A stretch of DNA of 64,000 nucleotides from Candidatus Chlorohelix allophototropha. Lineage in GTDB: Bacteria > Chloroflexota > Chloroflexia > Chloroheliales > Chloroheliaceae. Below are positions 8,710-17,093 of this stretch, piece by piece. The notes beneath the pieces were generated by a model that was not told the DNA's origin, did not search any database, and worked only from the letters and a program-made list of their open reading frames with translations. Each line of letters opens with the position of its first letter. Positions within the stretch are counted from its first letter, which is position 1. The stretch lies in contig NZ_CP128399.1 of NCBI RefSeq assembly GCF_030389965.1, positions 1,788,934 to 1,852,933 on the forward strand. Direction: 5' to 3'. The position numbers and the translations under genes were made by a program.

Positions 8710-9963
8710 TCAAACGAAATAGTTGATTAAAAACCAGAAAGTACCCCAGCCGTTGACCAGAATCCCCCAGATAACGAGTACAATTCCTATCCGCGATATT
8801 TTTTTACCTAGCGCAATCGCTAACAAAATTAGTAATGGCACAATAAAATCTAGGGTAAAGCGATAACCGAACTGAGTCCAGCCCGTATTGTAATAGGTCA
8901 ATAGCGGAATAAGCAATGTGCCAAGACTAACTAGTGCCCCTATCTCCAATGGGGTAAAGCGGCGCAAGCGTGAAAGATACAATAAAGCTGGCATTGTCAG
9001 AAATATGCTCATCCCATGAGTGTCGGGTACAATACTCGGAATTGAAAGATTTAATTGAGGCAACAGCAAAAACAATGCTTCGAAGTTAGCCGGGATAAAA
9101 TTCAGGTTGAATTGACCGTAAGTATGCAAGTTGTCATAAAGCTTTTTGCTTATATTCTGCTGTAAATATCCAAAATCGGTTGGATTCTCAAAGCGCAAGA
9201 AGTTGTACAGTAACAAGCAGGCAACTGCCAATAGCATTGGGATTATTACCGCAAAAGACCATTTGAAAAGTTGCTTTGTTTCTATTTTGCCAATTACTTG
9301 TTGTTCCTGTAAGAGACATGCCTCAATTCCAAGCAATAGCGGCAAAGTCAGCGCGATATTAGGGCGTGCTAGTATTGCGATTGCCAAACACGTTCCCACT
9401 AACCAAGGTGAAACCCTCTTTAAGCTTAAGAGCGTTGCCAATAATACGAAGGTTAGGGTGCTTATTTGACTGATAAACCATACATCGCCGACTATCGCCA
9501 AGTACCAATGAACACTACCTAACCCAAATAAGCAGACTAGCACTAAATTGTCACGGGTGCCTAATTTAGACCAACCCCGTGTCACTAATGTTTCTAGCAC
9601 CAAATAAACTAGCGTGACATTTAACGCTCCTAGACTTAGGGAGAAGATAGCAGCATTGATTTGCTGAGGACCAAATAATGCAACAAATGGAAGCATCAGC
9701 AACGCTGGTAGCGGTGGAAAAGGTACATACCATAGCTCTTTGTAGTGGATAAGGTCAAGGGTATGAAGCGGTTGTTCTAGATACAATTTGCCGTGCAAAA
9801 ATGCATCTGCTAGATAATTAAAGTAATTGTAAGTCGATTTATAGTTACTTCCTGTTATCAAAAAAGAGGCGAGATAAATTGAGAAAACCCCCTGAAAAAC
9901 TAGGATAGCGCCTATTTTGGTGCTTGAAAAGAAACCGGTAGAAGATTCTGGCGATAGCGTCAT
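8710..9963 (-). CDS. Polytopic membrane protein, GT-C glycosyltransferase-like
   Basis: A 417-residue protein with about ten hydrophobic segments and short polar loops. The general layout and loop composition resemble GT-C type, polyprenyl-phosphate-sugar dependent mannosyltransferases. The diagnostic acidic motif of the first outer loop is not clear, so the class is inferred. It stands alone, convergent with the anti-sigma gene across a 215-base gap that shows only a weak hairpin near 8541-8563. Confidence 0.6.
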   Translation of the reverse strand: MTLSPESSTGFFSSTKIGAILVFQGVFSIYLASFLITGSNYKSTYNYFNYLADAFLHGKLYLEQPLHTLDLIHYKELWYVPFPPLPALLMLPFVALFGPQQINAAIFSLSLGALNVTLVYLVLETLVTRGWSKLGTRDNLVLVCLFGLGSVHWYLAIVGDVWFISQISTLTFVLLATLLSLKRVSPWLVGTCLAIAILARPNIALTLPLLLGIEACLLQEQQVIGKIETKQLFKWSFAVIIPMLLAVACLLLYNFLRFENPTDFGYLQQNISKKLYDNLHTYGQFNLNFIPANFEALFLLLPQLNLSIPSIVPDTHGMSIFLTMPALLYLSRLRRFTPLEIGALVSLGTLLIPLLTYYNTGWTQFGYRFTLDFIVPLLILLAIALGKKISRIGIVLVIWGILVNGWGTFWFLINYFV

Positions 9964-10149
9964 ATGTATTTATTAGTCTTTCCGTTCCAAAGCTGATAAC
10001 ACAATAAAATGGCAAGACTTTAACTTGCAACTTTTGTGTACAGGCGATTTTGTCTATATTTCCGGCTAACGAGCAATAAATTGGATTTATTATATATTAG
10101 CTCAAAACCTGAAACGAACAAGAGGGAGGAAAGGCATTTATCTACCAGT

Positions 10150-10908
10150 TTAGGCAGGCGATATGGGTTTTGACGGTACAATGTTGATATTGTGCAGAGA
10201 AGGGCTTCTTACCAGCGCTTCCAATACCAGTTGCTGCGAAGCGGTAATATGTTGTACTACCATTTTGTGTGCCGTTTCACCATCTCCGGCAATTAAAGCT
10301 TCTACCAGACCTTCATGCTCGGATGATAATTCAGCCCTTCTGGTTTTAAGAATATTGCTGAGATGCAGCACCCGCTCGCTTTCCTCCAACACTTGGCGAA
10401 CCGCGGCAGCAAGGCGACGATTGCCGGAGGCTTCTGCAACCATTACATGGAAATCGAAGTTTGCACGCCAGTAATTTTCTTCACTTTCAACATCCCCGAC
10501 ATTATAATGCACTTGGCATAGCTCATCCAGTCGTTGCAAGTCAGCAGCTTTAACATGTCCGGCGGCAAGTTGTGCCGCAGTACCTTCCACTATTATTCTG
10601 TAAGTGAAAAGGTCTTGCAGATCGCCTAGTGTAATCGGTGTGACCTCGTAGCCATGCCCTCGAATGCTACTCACCAAACCTTCTTGCGCTAATCGTGTTA
10701 ATGCTTCCCTAATTGGAGTTTTACCGATTCCGGTTTCGCTTACCAGTTGTGCCTCAGTAATACGTTGCCCCGGCTCTAACTCGCAGCGAATTATCCGCCG
10801 CTTTAATTCGGTATAAGCGACTTCACTCTGGGAAGAGGTGGCTAACTTTTTCAGAGCTATAGCTACTTCCGGTTGCGTTTCGAGGTATTCTTCCGACTTC
10901 ATTGGCAA
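10150..10908 (-). CDS. GntR-family transcriptional regulator, FadR (FCD) subfamily
   Basis: The N-terminal winged helix (about residues 28-90) carries the GntR pattern ELKRRIIRCELEPGQ followed by the recognition region IGKTPIREALTRLAQEGL. The C-terminal all-helical FCD effector domain follows, with RIIVEGTAAQLAA and metal-ligand-like histidines. The start is TTG 10908 (GGAG five bases upstream) or ATG 10902. It is transcribed divergently from the aldehyde dehydrogenase, and a FadR-type palindrome lies between them. It therefore probably represses that gene and perhaps itself. Confidence 0.9.
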   Translation of the reverse strand: MPMKSEEYLETQPEVAIALKKLATSSQSEVAYTELKRRIIRCELEPGQRITEAQLVSETGIGKTPIREALTRLAQEGLVSSIRGHGYEVTPITLGDLQDLFTYRIIVEGTAAQLAAGHVKAADLQRLDELCQVHYNVGDVESEENYWRANFDFHVMVAEASGNRRLAAAVRQVLEESERVLHLSNILKTRRAELSSEHEGLVEALIAGDGETAHKMVVQHITASQQLVLEALVRSPSLHNINIVPSKPISPA

Positions 10909-11008
10909 TCAATCTCCGTTGATAAAAATCCAGTGTAATAAATATTCAACGTCAGTGTATCAAAATTCCTTTTGAAATACAACAGCAATATTATTTAAGA
11001 TGACTGTA

Positions 11009-11019
11009 TTGTATTACAA
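11009..11019. promoter_or_regulatory. Candidate GntR/FadR-type operator
   Basis: TTGTATTACAA is an 11-base perfect palindrome around one central base. It fits the FadR-subfamily pattern TnGTnnnACnA. It sits about 65 bases before the aldehyde dehydrogenase start and about 100 bases from the divergent FadR-type regulator, with a -10-like GATATATTT just downstream. Confidence 0.6.
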
Positions 11020-11083
11020 CTAGATTTGTGATATATTTCTATCGGATAAAGATTATATTTTTTGATTAAAGGAGATACTGTTC

Positions 11084-12640
11084 ATGCAAATTACCTTGGC
11101 TCCCTTTAAAACTGAACCGGGCTTGGACTTTACCCTACCCGCTGAACGGCAGGCTTTTCAGGCAGCGCTTGAAAGTGTACGCGGGAAATTAGGTGCTATC
11201 TATCCGCTTTGGATTGATGGGAAGCCCGTTGTGCATGATGAAACCTTCAGTTCAGTGAATCCGGCTCATCCCGATGAAATTATCGCAAAGCATGTAGCTA
11301 CTCGCTCTGAGGATGTGGAAGCGGCGATTGCGGCGGCAGAAAAAGCATTTCCCCTGTGGTCGGCTACTTCGATACAGGAGCGTCTGACTTATATGCACCG
11401 GGCAGTTGCAGAACTCCGACGCAGACGTTATGAACTGGACGCATTGATGGTGCTGGAGCTTGGAAAAACATGGGATGAAGCCGATGGCGAAATAGCCGAA
11501 GCAATTGACCTGTTTGAGTGGTATGGGCGGCAAATCCTGAAATTTGAACAGCCGCAGCAGCTTACACCGTCGGATGGTGAGGATTTTTCTTTCTTCTATA
11601 TTCCGCTTGGGGTAGGCGCAGTTATAACTCCTTTTAATTTCCCGCTTGCCCTGACTATCGGGATGGCTTGGGGCGCGATAGTAACCGGCAATACTGTGGT
11701 GATAAAACCCACCGATTCAGCCGCTACCGTTGTGGCATGGCTGTTTGAAATATTTAATACCATTGGTCTTCCCGCCGGAGTTGCAAATCTTGTTACCGGA
11801 CCGGGAATTGCCAGTGGTCAACAATTGGTAGCGCATCCGCGTATTCGCTTTATTGCTTTTACCGGTTCAAAAAGAGCGGGCGTTAATATCTATGAGAACG
11901 GCGCAAAGTTACAGCCGGGGCAAAAGTGGTTTAAAAGGATTCAAATGGAGCTTGGCGGGAAAAATGCCATTATCGTAGATGAAACCGCCGATTTGGATGC
12001 CGCTGCCGATGGTTTAATCGCCAGCGCCTTTGGGTTTCAGGGGCAACGTTGCTCCTCTGCCGAGCGGGCGGTGGTAGTGGAAAGCGTCTATGACACGCTT
12101 CTCGAAAAGGTGGTGGAACGCGCCAAAAAGCTTAAAGTAGCAGACCCGATAAACCCTGAAACACAGCTTGGTCCTTTAATTGATGAAATAGCCCAGCAAA
12201 AGTTTTTCAACTATGTAGAATTGGGCAAAAAAGAGGGCAAGTTAGTTCTTGGTGGTGGTAAGCCCTTTACGACTGGCTATTTCGTAGAGCCTACCATCTT
12301 CTCTGAGGTTGCGCCTACCGCTCGTATTACTCAAGAAGAAGTGTTTGGACCTTTCTTAGCCTTTATTCGAGCGCGGGATTTTGATGATGCGCTGGCAATT
12401 GCCAATGATACTGAATATGGCTTGACCGGTTCGGTGTACAGCCGAGACCGCTCGCGCTTGGAACGCGCCCGCCGCGAATTTCATGTTGGCAATCTCTATT
12501 TTAACCGCAAATCTACGGGGGCTTTGATGGGCGTTGCACCTTTTGGCGGTTTCAATATGAGCGGAACTGACACCAAAGCTGGCGGACCCGACTACCTGCA
12601 ATTTTTCCTGCAAGGCAAAACCGTAGGAGAAACACTGTAG
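11084..12640 (+). CDS. Aldehyde dehydrogenase, P5C-dehydrogenase-like
   Basis: An NAD(P)-dependent aldehyde dehydrogenase of 518 residues that oxidises an aldehyde to its acid. The general base Glu lies in MELGGKNA, the catalytic Cys in GFQGQRCSSAER, and the cofactor loop in FTGSKRAG. The GFQGQRCS form and the length resemble 1-pyrroline-5-carboxylate (glutamate semialdehyde) dehydrogenases, but no proline dehydrogenase is adjacent, so the substrate is uncertain. AAAGGAG precedes the ATG. Control by the divergent FadR-type regulator is likely. Confidence 0.88.
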   Translation: MQITLAPFKTEPGLDFTLPAERQAFQAALESVRGKLGAIYPLWIDGKPVVHDETFSSVNPAHPDEIIAKHVATRSEDVEAAIAAAEKAFPLWSATSIQERLTYMHRAVAELRRRRYELDALMVLELGKTWDEADGEIAEAIDLFEWYGRQILKFEQPQQLTPSDGEDFSFFYIPLGVGAVITPFNFPLALTIGMAWGAIVTGNTVVIKPTDSAATVVAWLFEIFNTIGLPAGVANLVTGPGIASGQQLVAHPRIRFIAFTGSKRAGVNIYENGAKLQPGQKWFKRIQMELGGKNAIIVDETADLDAAADGLIASAFGFQGQRCSSAERAVVVESVYDTLLEKVVERAKKLKVADPINPETQLGPLIDEIAQQKFFNYVELGKKEGKLVLGGGKPFTTGYFVEPTIFSEVAPTARITQEEVFGPFLAFIRARDFDDALAIANDTEYGLTGSVYSRDRSRLERARREFHVGNLYFNRKSTGALMGVAPFGGFNMSGTDTKAGGPDYLQFFLQGKTVGETL

Positions 12641-12675
12641 TTCTATATTTACGCTAACAAAATTTGAACTTTTGC

Positions 12676-12709
12676 AAAGGGAAGCTGGAAGAAATAGCTT
12701 CCCTTTTTT
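12676..12709 (+). terminator. Rho-independent terminator
   Basis: AAAGGGAAGCT pairs perfectly with AGCTTCCCTTT across a nine-base loop and runs into a T-tract, 35 bases after the aldehyde dehydrogenase stop. Confidence 0.92.
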
Positions 12710-12824
12710 GTTTTGCTATCTTACAGATTATAAAACTTCTCGCTAACGGAAATCAGTTTTCTTGCAAAGTCGAAAGTACTGTAAGGTTCAGTTCAAGTTT
12801 TATTATTTTTGTACAAACTTGAGC

Positions 12825-15431
12825 TTAGCTTTGCCGGAACTTCGAGATACGGTCATTGACCACATCGACAATATACAAATTGCCCTGCCCATCCACTGCT
12901 GCCCCCGACACTGCTTTAAAATTACCGTTCAAATCGGCGGAATAAGTCCAGCGACTCAGGAAATTACCTGCACCATCGAATTTATCCATATACAAATTGC
13001 CATTATTGAAGATATACAGGTTGCCCTGATTATCCGTAGTTATGGCATGCGGTCTGTTAAATTGACCGGGATTATCACCATTTTCGCCCCATTGCAGCAA
13101 TGGCTTAAAAAACAAATCAGTTTTCAGGATACGGTTGTTTTCCTCATCGGTGAAATAGAGGTGCCCATCCCGATCAAGCGCGATATTATTGGAGGAAAGC
13201 AAAGAACCGTTGGTACTACCAAGCCCACCCCATAGCTGTAGGAAGTGACCCTCTGCATCGAATTTCTCGATGCATTTAATCTGTCCGTCTAATACATATA
13301 CAACACCAGACTTATCTACCGCTACGCTATTAGGAAAGGCTAGAGTACCTTGGCAATCGGCGTTGCCAACTGGTTCGTTACCCCACTTGAACAGGAAATG
13401 ACCCTGCCCATCAAACTTCTGGATGCGGTGATTAACCGCATCAGCCACATACACATTGCCTATGCCATCTACTGCCAGACTCCCCACTCCTCCGAACTGA
13501 CCATCTCCGCTGCCAGCGTTGCCCCACTTGAGTAGAAAATTACCCTGTGAATCGAACTTCTGCACTCGGAAGTTGCCCGTATCAAACACGAACAAATTCC
13601 CGGCGCTGTCCACTGCCACCCCACCGGGTCTTCTGAATTGCCCATCCTCGCGCCCGTAAGTGCTGAAGTATGATATTAACTTGCCTTGCCGATCGAGTTT
13701 GTAAACCCACGCTCTCTCACCATCGGTAAAATAAATCTGACCTTGTCTGTCCTCTGCAACCCGGTTAACCCGAGGAGATGAACCATCTTGTGGGTCGGTC
13801 AGATTGCTGCCAAGATGCTCTAGCAATTTCCCATTGGTATCGTAACGGTCAAGCCCCACCAACAAATGACCTTGACCCTCATAAACAAACCCCGGCACAG
13901 TATTAGACACTCCGGCTTCCCACTTGAGCAGAAAATGACCCTGTGCATCAAACTTTTTTATATAAATCAGCGCCACATGTGATTGGCTGTTTAAATCCAA
14001 CACATAAAGATTACCCTGCTCATCCGTTGCAAGCTGGACAGACGTATTAAACTGGCTATCTGAGGGTCCCTTATTGCTCCAAGCTCCCAAGAAATGACCG
14101 TTGCCATCAAACTTCTGTACTCGCGAAGAATCTAGTACATACACATTGTTTTGCGCATCCGTTACCACGCTACGGGGAGAATTAAACTGACCGTTGCCGC
14201 TTCCCGCGCTGCCCCACTTGAGCAGGAAGTGACCCTGTGCATCGAACTTTTGAATATTTTGCCAAGATGAGTCTACCGCATAAAGATTGTCCTGCGTATC
14301 TATAGACAAGCCTAACAATGAGGTGAACTGCCTATCTTGTGTACCTGTGCCACCGAACTGCACCTGTGGGTGTCCTGCGTTATCGTATTTGATAATCCGG
14401 TTGCTGTAGTCACCCACATAAGTATAGCCATGGCTGTCGATGGCTATATAAGCCGGATACTGGAGAGCGTTATAATCCTTGCCGAACTCGTTAAGTCGCT
14501 CGAATTTGGTCGGAACTGCGGGGTATGGGTTGTTGAGCTGATAACGCCAACGGTAATAATGCTGCCCAACATTGCCCATCTCCACCTTGAAGCCTTCTGG
14601 GTTATCTGGAGTGTAGGTTAGTACACGTCGCTCAAACAGTTGCACCAACACATCTTTTTCTGAGCCAGCCACTATCGCCCTAGTCCACAAAGGGTCGGTT
14701 ACAGGTCGCCCCAAAACATAGGTGGGATTGCCAAAAAACAGAGCGCCTTGCTCAAAACTTGCGCCGTTCCAGATAGTTCCGACCTTATTGGCATACTCCA
14801 CAAAAACATTGGCTACATTGTGGTAAGTGAGGGAATCATATGCCGCAATAGTAACCTGTGCTGGAGGAGAAAACTCACTAACCTGTCCGGCTCGATCAAT
14901 ACGGGAAGTGACCAAACTACCGATGGCGCTTGGTTTAGCCTTGTCGCTGCCTTGAGTTGTAATCACAGAAGCGAAACTGGCATAAGTGGGGGCGATGGTA
15001 TTGCTATTGCCGTCGTTGGGGTCACCCACGACTTGTACCTGACTTGGTGCGAAGATGGCGTACTGATTGTCCCCATCCTGACGGTAACCCGTCACCAATT
15101 CTTTGACCAACAGCCCGGTAGTAACATAGAAAAGGTCGTTGGCGTTAGCGTCGGGATTATTGACTTCCATGCGGGCTTTATCGAAATACTGTACCGTGCG
15201 GGTGCCGCCGTTGTAGCCTTCACGAGTAATACCTTGTGCCTCCTGCACAACCGGACCCCAAGTGTAGCCGCGACCGCTGAGGGGAAATTCCTCTACCGGT
15301 TTATCAATCCTGTTCCACACCTTGTCGAAAGCCCCGTCGTTAAAGCCAGAAATGGCACAGACTGGCAGCGTGGGAAACAAACTGAAAAGCACAAATAGCA
15401 GCACAAAGAAAGATACAGTATTTCGATTCAT
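12825..15431 (-). CDS. Secreted NHL-repeat beta-propeller protein
   Basis: An 868-residue exported protein. A signal peptide (hydrophobic core at about 8-22, cleavage near PVCA) is followed by a unique domain of about 300 residues. Roughly ten NHL-type blades come next, each close to the form GNLYVxDxxNxRIxKFDxxGxFLxxWG with GQF linkers. Such propellers bind partners or ligands outside the cell; the partner here is unknown. The ATG has AAGGAC upstream. The blades are repeated at DNA level, so long ORFs in other frames inside the gene are artefacts. Confidence 0.88.
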   Translation of the reverse strand: MNRNTVSFFVLLFVLFSLFPTLPVCAISGFNDGAFDKVWNRIDKPVEEFPLSGRGYTWGPVVQEAQGITREGYNGGTRTVQYFDKARMEVNNPDANANDLFYVTTGLLVKELVTGYRQDGDNQYAIFAPSQVQVVGDPNDGNSNTIAPTYASFASVITTQGSDKAKPSAIGSLVTSRIDRAGQVSEFSPPAQVTIAAYDSLTYHNVANVFVEYANKVGTIWNGASFEQGALFFGNPTYVLGRPVTDPLWTRAIVAGSEKDVLVQLFERRVLTYTPDNPEGFKVEMGNVGQHYYRWRYQLNNPYPAVPTKFERLNEFGKDYNALQYPAYIAIDSHGYTYVGDYSNRIIKYDNAGHPQVQFGGTGTQDRQFTSLLGLSIDTQDNLYAVDSSWQNIQKFDAQGHFLLKWGSAGSGNGQFNSPRSVVTDAQNNVYVLDSSRVQKFDGNGHFLGAWSNKGPSDSQFNTSVQLATDEQGNLYVLDLNSQSHVALIYIKKFDAQGHFLLKWEAGVSNTVPGFVYEGQGHLLVGLDRYDTNGKLLEHLGSNLTDPQDGSSPRVNRVAEDRQGQIYFTDGERAWVYKLDRQGKLISYFSTYGREDGQFRRPGGVAVDSAGNLFVFDTGNFRVQKFDSQGNFLLKWGNAGSGDGQFGGVGSLAVDGIGNVYVADAVNHRIQKFDGQGHFLFKWGNEPVGNADCQGTLAFPNSVAVDKSGVVYVLDGQIKCIEKFDAEGHFLQLWGGLGSTNGSLLSSNNIALDRDGHLYFTDEENNRILKTDLFFKPLLQWGENGDNPGQFNRPHAITTDNQGNLYIFNNGNLYMDKFDGAGNFLSRWTYSADLNGNFKAVSGAAVDGQGNLYIVDVVNDRISKFRQS

Positions 15432-15623
15432 TGCGCGTTAGTCCTTATTAACAGAAGTGACAGTGATGATTTAGCATGTTACTAATAAAAAGACGAATAG
15501 AATTAAATAAAGTTTCAGCCTTCTTTTGCTTAGTACAGTTCTTTGAAAATAAACCAAAGGTTATCAAATCTGTAAAAGGAGATCGGTGTAAGTCCATTTG
15601 AAAGGCTCTCTTAAATCGCACAA

Positions 15624-15649
15624 AAGGCAAGGGTTTTATTCCTTGCCTT
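15624..15649 (-). terminator. Hairpin downstream of the 321-residue secreted protein
   Basis: AAGGCAAGG and CCTTGCCTT form a perfect 9-bp stem with an eight-base loop, followed by TT(TTG) on the leftward strand. It sits 35 bases after the stop of the 15685-16650 gene. The rest of 15432-15684 shows no convincing gene. Confidence 0.75.
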
Positions 15650-15684
15650 CTAGTTTACATAAATAGTAACTTTGTGATTATATA

Positions 15685-16650
15685 TTACGCCGAAGTAGCG
15701 CAACCACCTATCGCGTTACTCCAGATCGGTTGTACTGCGTAATTGTTGCCACCCAGAGAGATGTTAGCTGAAGAGGCGCTCCAAGCGCATTTGTCTCCAT
15801 TTTCAGCCCCGGAAGAATCCCACCAACCGGCGTTAGTACCGGACGGGTGCGGGTCGCTAACCGCTTCAACAAATTCATGACCACCCACGATAGAGAAACC
15901 GTCAAAGTAGCCATGACCAAAAGAGTCGTTGGTTTTGTTGACAAAGTTTGCGCCGCAAGTAGAGCCAACACTTGGCACATAGGGCATATAAGCGTAGGCT
16001 ACCTGATTTGAGCCACTGGTAGTTACATCGTGCCATGCGCACCATTGAGTACCAAAGCCACTCATATTGCGTCCAGATGGGGTGAATACAAAGTAAATTG
16101 CCTGCGGGTCATAACCGCCAAAATGCGCCATCGAGCGTAAAGCCGCACTGGCAATATTAGCCTGAGTCGGGCGGCTAGGAACTGAAGTGGTATCCACCCA
16201 TTCCCCTTTAAGTTGCCCGGCTGGGTTGGTTATGTGTGTACCGCTGGAGCCACAACTTGTACTTCCCTTGGTAATACCCATACAATACTGGTTATCCACA
16301 TTGTTCCAGCTACTGCCACCTACGTTGCCAAAGAAGCCTCTGATATAAGTTTGCGCAGTTGCACTGGTATAACCTCCGGTGGTGAAACCCGTATTCCATT
16401 GGGTTCCCCACCAGCTTATATAAACTTTGGAAGCGGTAAGAATTTGTCCGCCTTGATATATTAAAGGAGTCCCGGCAGCCTTGATGGCAGTGGTAGCCCC
16501 TTTGTAAACCCGCATATATGAGGCTGATGCGCTAAGGCTGTCATCATCCTTTGCCAGCGCTACCATGTTGGTAGTGATCAGTAACGCTATTGATAATGAG
16601 AAAGCCGCAAATAAGCGAGCTTTTCTGCGATTACCTGAGAAAAATCCCAT
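15685..16650 (-). CDS. Secreted protein with HEFVE motif, function unknown
   Basis: A 321-residue exported protein with a clear signal peptide ending near VALA. Mature features include several Cys and Gly/Ser/Trp-rich stretches. GGHEFVEAVSDP near residue 255 is followed by GWWDSSGAENGDKCAW. The HExxE helix followed by Glu/Asp resembles a gluzincin-type metallopeptidase site, but the third ligand is not provable by eye and the fold is unrecognised. A strong GGAGGT precedes the ATG by 6 bases. Its orientation matches the NHL gene, but a terminator lies between them. Confidence 0.75.
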   Translation of the reverse strand: MGFFSGNRRKARLFAAFSLSIALLITTNMVALAKDDDSLSASASYMRVYKGATTAIKAAGTPLIYQGGQILTASKVYISWWGTQWNTGFTTGGYTSATAQTYIRGFFGNVGGSSWNNVDNQYCMGITKGSTSCGSSGTHITNPAGQLKGEWVDTTSVPSRPTQANIASAALRSMAHFGGYDPQAIYFVFTPSGRNMSGFGTQWCAWHDVTTSGSNQVAYAYMPYVPSVGSTCGANFVNKTNDSFGHGYFDGFSIVGGHEFVEAVSDPHPSGTNAGWWDSSGAENGDKCAWSASSANISLGGNNYAVQPIWSNAIGGCATSA

Positions 16651-17033
16651 CGCTTTACCTCCGAATTCAATATGTGCACAACAGTGTATTTAATCTTAAA
16701 ATTCAATATCCCCTGCAAGGTAAAAGCCAGCTTAGTTTTAGATGTCAGAGTTAACTTTAGCTAGGCAGGAAAAACTGGTATTCAAAAACAATAGTTTATC
16801 AAAAGGCGACTAATTATTAGCACGTAGTAAATTAACCGTGTCTTTTGCTTTAAATAGGTTTTCAGGGTATTTCAGATGATCCAATTACGGGTTAGTGTTA
16901 TATTTATACTTCAATCTTGAGGTAAAAGCAATAGGTTTTCACGGATTTATTAATATTTGATTAATGACATTTATATAAAATACTTTACATTGACTTTTAC
17001 ATAGCATTTTTAAATTGATAGGTAGCGTACTAA
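16651..17033. other. AT-rich gap without a gene
   Basis: About 380 bases of AT-rich DNA contain the promoter of the leftward secreted-protein gene. No ORF, RNA gene or strong repeat is visible. Confidence 0.5.
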
Positions 17034-17071
17034 TAAAAAAGTACCCGGATACTTATAATGTTTCCGGGTAC
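17034..17071 (-). terminator. Rho-independent terminator of the SerA fusion gene
   Basis: GTACCCGGA pairs with TCCGGGTAC and runs into TTTTTTA on the leftward strand, 22 bases past the stop of the SerA-like gene. Confidence 0.9.
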
Positions 17072-17093
17072 TGGAACTCTCTTAAAATAAGGA

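Noticed and set aside
14748-15398. Rightward 216-codon ORF
   Set aside because: It lies wholly antisense to the NHL-repeat protein, has no ribosome site and shows no protein-like motif; a shadow of a repetitive gene.
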